From Tubiluchus corallicola (Eukaryota; Priapulida; Priapulimorpha; Priapulimorphida; Tubiluchidae): DNA of 64,000 nt. The position numbers and the translations under genes were made by a program. The stretch lies in the NCBI GenBank assembly GCA_030141605.1, contig JAQGDQ010000129.1, forward strand, positions 487,281 through 551,280, read 5' to 3'. The notes below the pieces were generated by a model. That model worked only from the letters and a program-made list of their open reading frames with translations. It was not told where the DNA came from and ran no database searches. Below are positions 62,060 to 64,000 of this stretch, in pieces. Every line of letters begins with the position of its first letter. Position 1 is the stretch's first letter.

Positions 62060-64000
62060 TATATTGTTATGCTTGTGTCAGTATGTACTGATGTTTGGAT
62101 AACTTACATGCTTGCATAGCTGGTTGATTTTTAAATATGTATTTTTTGCAATTTATTTTCAGTTGTGACTTGCTAAATTTGTTACATAATTACAACCACT
62201 TGGTATTGTGCAAATAGACGAAATATAAATTTATGCAGAAAAAGTGACAATTACTGTGTGTATGTAAAAAATGTAGTGTTTTTTGCAAGTTTTCTTTTAC
62301 AGCAGATTCGCATAAACATGATGTTAAGCTTGCAGCATAGTTATTGTTTTTTGTACTAGAATTGACCCAATTGTAAGTTGTAATGATCAAGCTGTCAATA
62401 TTTATAAGTTAATAACACCTAACAAAGTTGGCAACCATAAAATTATCTATTTTATGAAACTTTTATCTATCCATTTGTTTGCCCATCTGTCGCCACTCTT
62501 TCTTGACTATGGAGTAATGATGGAAAGTGATACTTAGCATACAGGTGATGCATGGCTCAGACACGGAGCCTAAAATTTGTAGGTCAGTCGGTGCAGATTT
62601 GGATTCTTTACAGTTTTTTAAAGATTCATGTATAACAAATCATACTGTAGTCTGCCTATATAGCCAAACGAATTATGGCTGATTAGCAGGGTATCAGATA
62701 ACAACATTCAGTAACTCAGGTATTTTAATTTCACCCCTGACGATATGATATGGTGGTTGTAGGTGTTTTTCACAGAGATTAGTATCATTTCAAATTGAAA
62801 ATTATGGGTATGTACTGTTTCGTATTTCGTTTACTGTGGGCTTATGGACATCGTTATGGGCAATTTTCAACCCACGCGCATTGTAACTCGGAGACGTTTA
62901 AAGTTTTTTCCATTAAAATTAATCTTTCAGTTCTGTCTGTTGACTCAGATTATGCTGATTTCATTGGGGTAACTATGCTCCTTTACTTACGGCTCTCTAG
63001 TGACGGCTACTGACGGAGTTAAGTAAATAAGTGCAGCTATGATGTATACACACATACAATAAATGTTATTACGTAAGATTTAGATAATTTATTTCATTAA
63101 AAGATTAGCGCCGTAACTATGTAACTCTACTCTGTGTCACCAAATGGCTACAATTCAATGTCATTCTGTATGGATAAACTATATGTATATGCTTAAATAA
63201 GCTGCCTTCAGCGTGCAAACCCGTATCTATCAGCCTGTTGTCAAAGAATAACAAACAGGCACTATGTAGAATATGCTCCTTCATGACTGATTTGTTCTAC
63301 TTTTTGCACATAAAAGCATAAATTTTCTAACTACACACAGTACTACTTTTTTAAAAGCGCTTCAGTCACAAGTCATTCTTCTCAGGAAGCCAGTAATCTT
63401 GTCAATCGTGTAACGTGTACAATATTGTAAAACTTTCGGGAATTCTGAGTTTAGGTCTAACACACGAAGTTTGATAAAAGCATTTAGCCACCATCACACT
63501 CATTCCCCTCATGGCTGGTAACTATCTGTAAACCAATTACAGAAAAGTCTGAAGAAAAATGTTGAAATAAGAGGCCACCGTTCCAGGCCACAAAGCTCCT
63601 CCGCTATTCATAAATCGATTTGGGTCGCACGGACGAATTCAAACTGATTGATACCAGACGTTAGCGTTCATACACGAGTCGCTTTTCTGCAAATAAACTG
63701 ATCATGTAGACGAGTTTTGGCAGTAGTATGGGTTTTGCCGAAATTCTAAAAAAATATTTTATCGTATGTTATATTATTTCATTTTATTTATTTCGTATTT
63801 TATTTTACGTTACCGGCATAAAAAGATGTCAGCACGTTTACAATAATAATTATAACGGCGAACCCGTATCTTCTATTTTATTTATTTAATTTTTTTATTT
63901 AAACTTCTCTAGTTAATCTGTATAACACTTGAATTTGTATTACTGAAAGAAAACTTCTTCAGGCTGGTGAGATTACAAAAATTTAGAATCGTTTTGCGTA
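62060..64000. other. Sequence downstream of COQ7
   Basis: AT-rich, with dispersed repeat X in the middle. No conserved exon is recognised through the right edge of the window. Confidence 0.5.
62740..63012 (+). repeat. Dispersed repeat family X, copy 2
   Basis: Matches copy 1 (46730-48145) in blocks containing GTGTTTTTCACAGAGATT, CATTGTAACTCGG, AGTTTTTTCCATTAAAA and TCATTGGGGTAACTATG. The copy is continuous here, which shows where the 900-bp element entered copy 1. Preceding sequence (62460-62600) may belong to the same element. Confidence 0.6.

Noticed and set aside
1-64000. Prokaryotic features (operons, Shine-Dalgarno sites, CRISPR arrays, prophage)
   Set aside because: Spliced conserved animal genes, microsatellites and eukaryotic transposons throughout; no regularly spaced repeats of CRISPR type.

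Overview
This is eukaryotic genomic DNA. It is AT-rich and intron-rich, with GT-AG splice junctions, AATAAA signals, and several families of decayed transposons and LINEs. Four conserved animal genes can be reconstructed exon by exon, and all reading phases close. The genes, the Tigger/pogo-like elements and the dispersed LINE remnants point to an invertebrate metazoan nuclear genome. I cannot name the phylum.

Layout. (1) 1-10358, + strand: the C-terminal part of TECPR1 (870 codons in 12 exons); its 5' part lies left of the window. (2) 12826-18803, + strand: a complete TMCO1 (7 coding exons, 183 aa). (3) 21166-31944, - strand: a complete stomatin gene (8 coding positions, 304 aa), convergent with TMCO1. 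Its fourth position is a tandem pair of 83-bp exons 51 bp apart that must be mutually exclusive. A phase-compatible candidate alternative first exon lies at 45253-45337. (4) 31945-54375: about 22 kb with no firm gene. It holds microsatellites, a nested 900-bp inverted-repeat transposon, a decayed copy of a repetitive invertebrate gene family (48600-50118) and a decayed LINE (51700-53520). (5) 54376-61743, + strand: a complete COQ7 (6 exons, 206 aa, all six di-iron ligands present). Its introns hold a Tigger relic with a transposase C-terminus, a LINE relic and two TA-flanked inverted-repeat elements. (6) 61744-64000: the COQ7 3' end and a dispersed repeat.

The four genes are unrelated in pathway: lysosome/autophagy membrane tethering, ER calcium and translocon function, membrane scaffolding, and ubiquinone synthesis. 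Nothing suggests an operon or a gene cluster. The most notable biology is the duplicated stomatin exon. Its two versions differ sharply in the membrane-proximal half (including the Pro-Cys-Thr motif) and are nearly identical in the other half.
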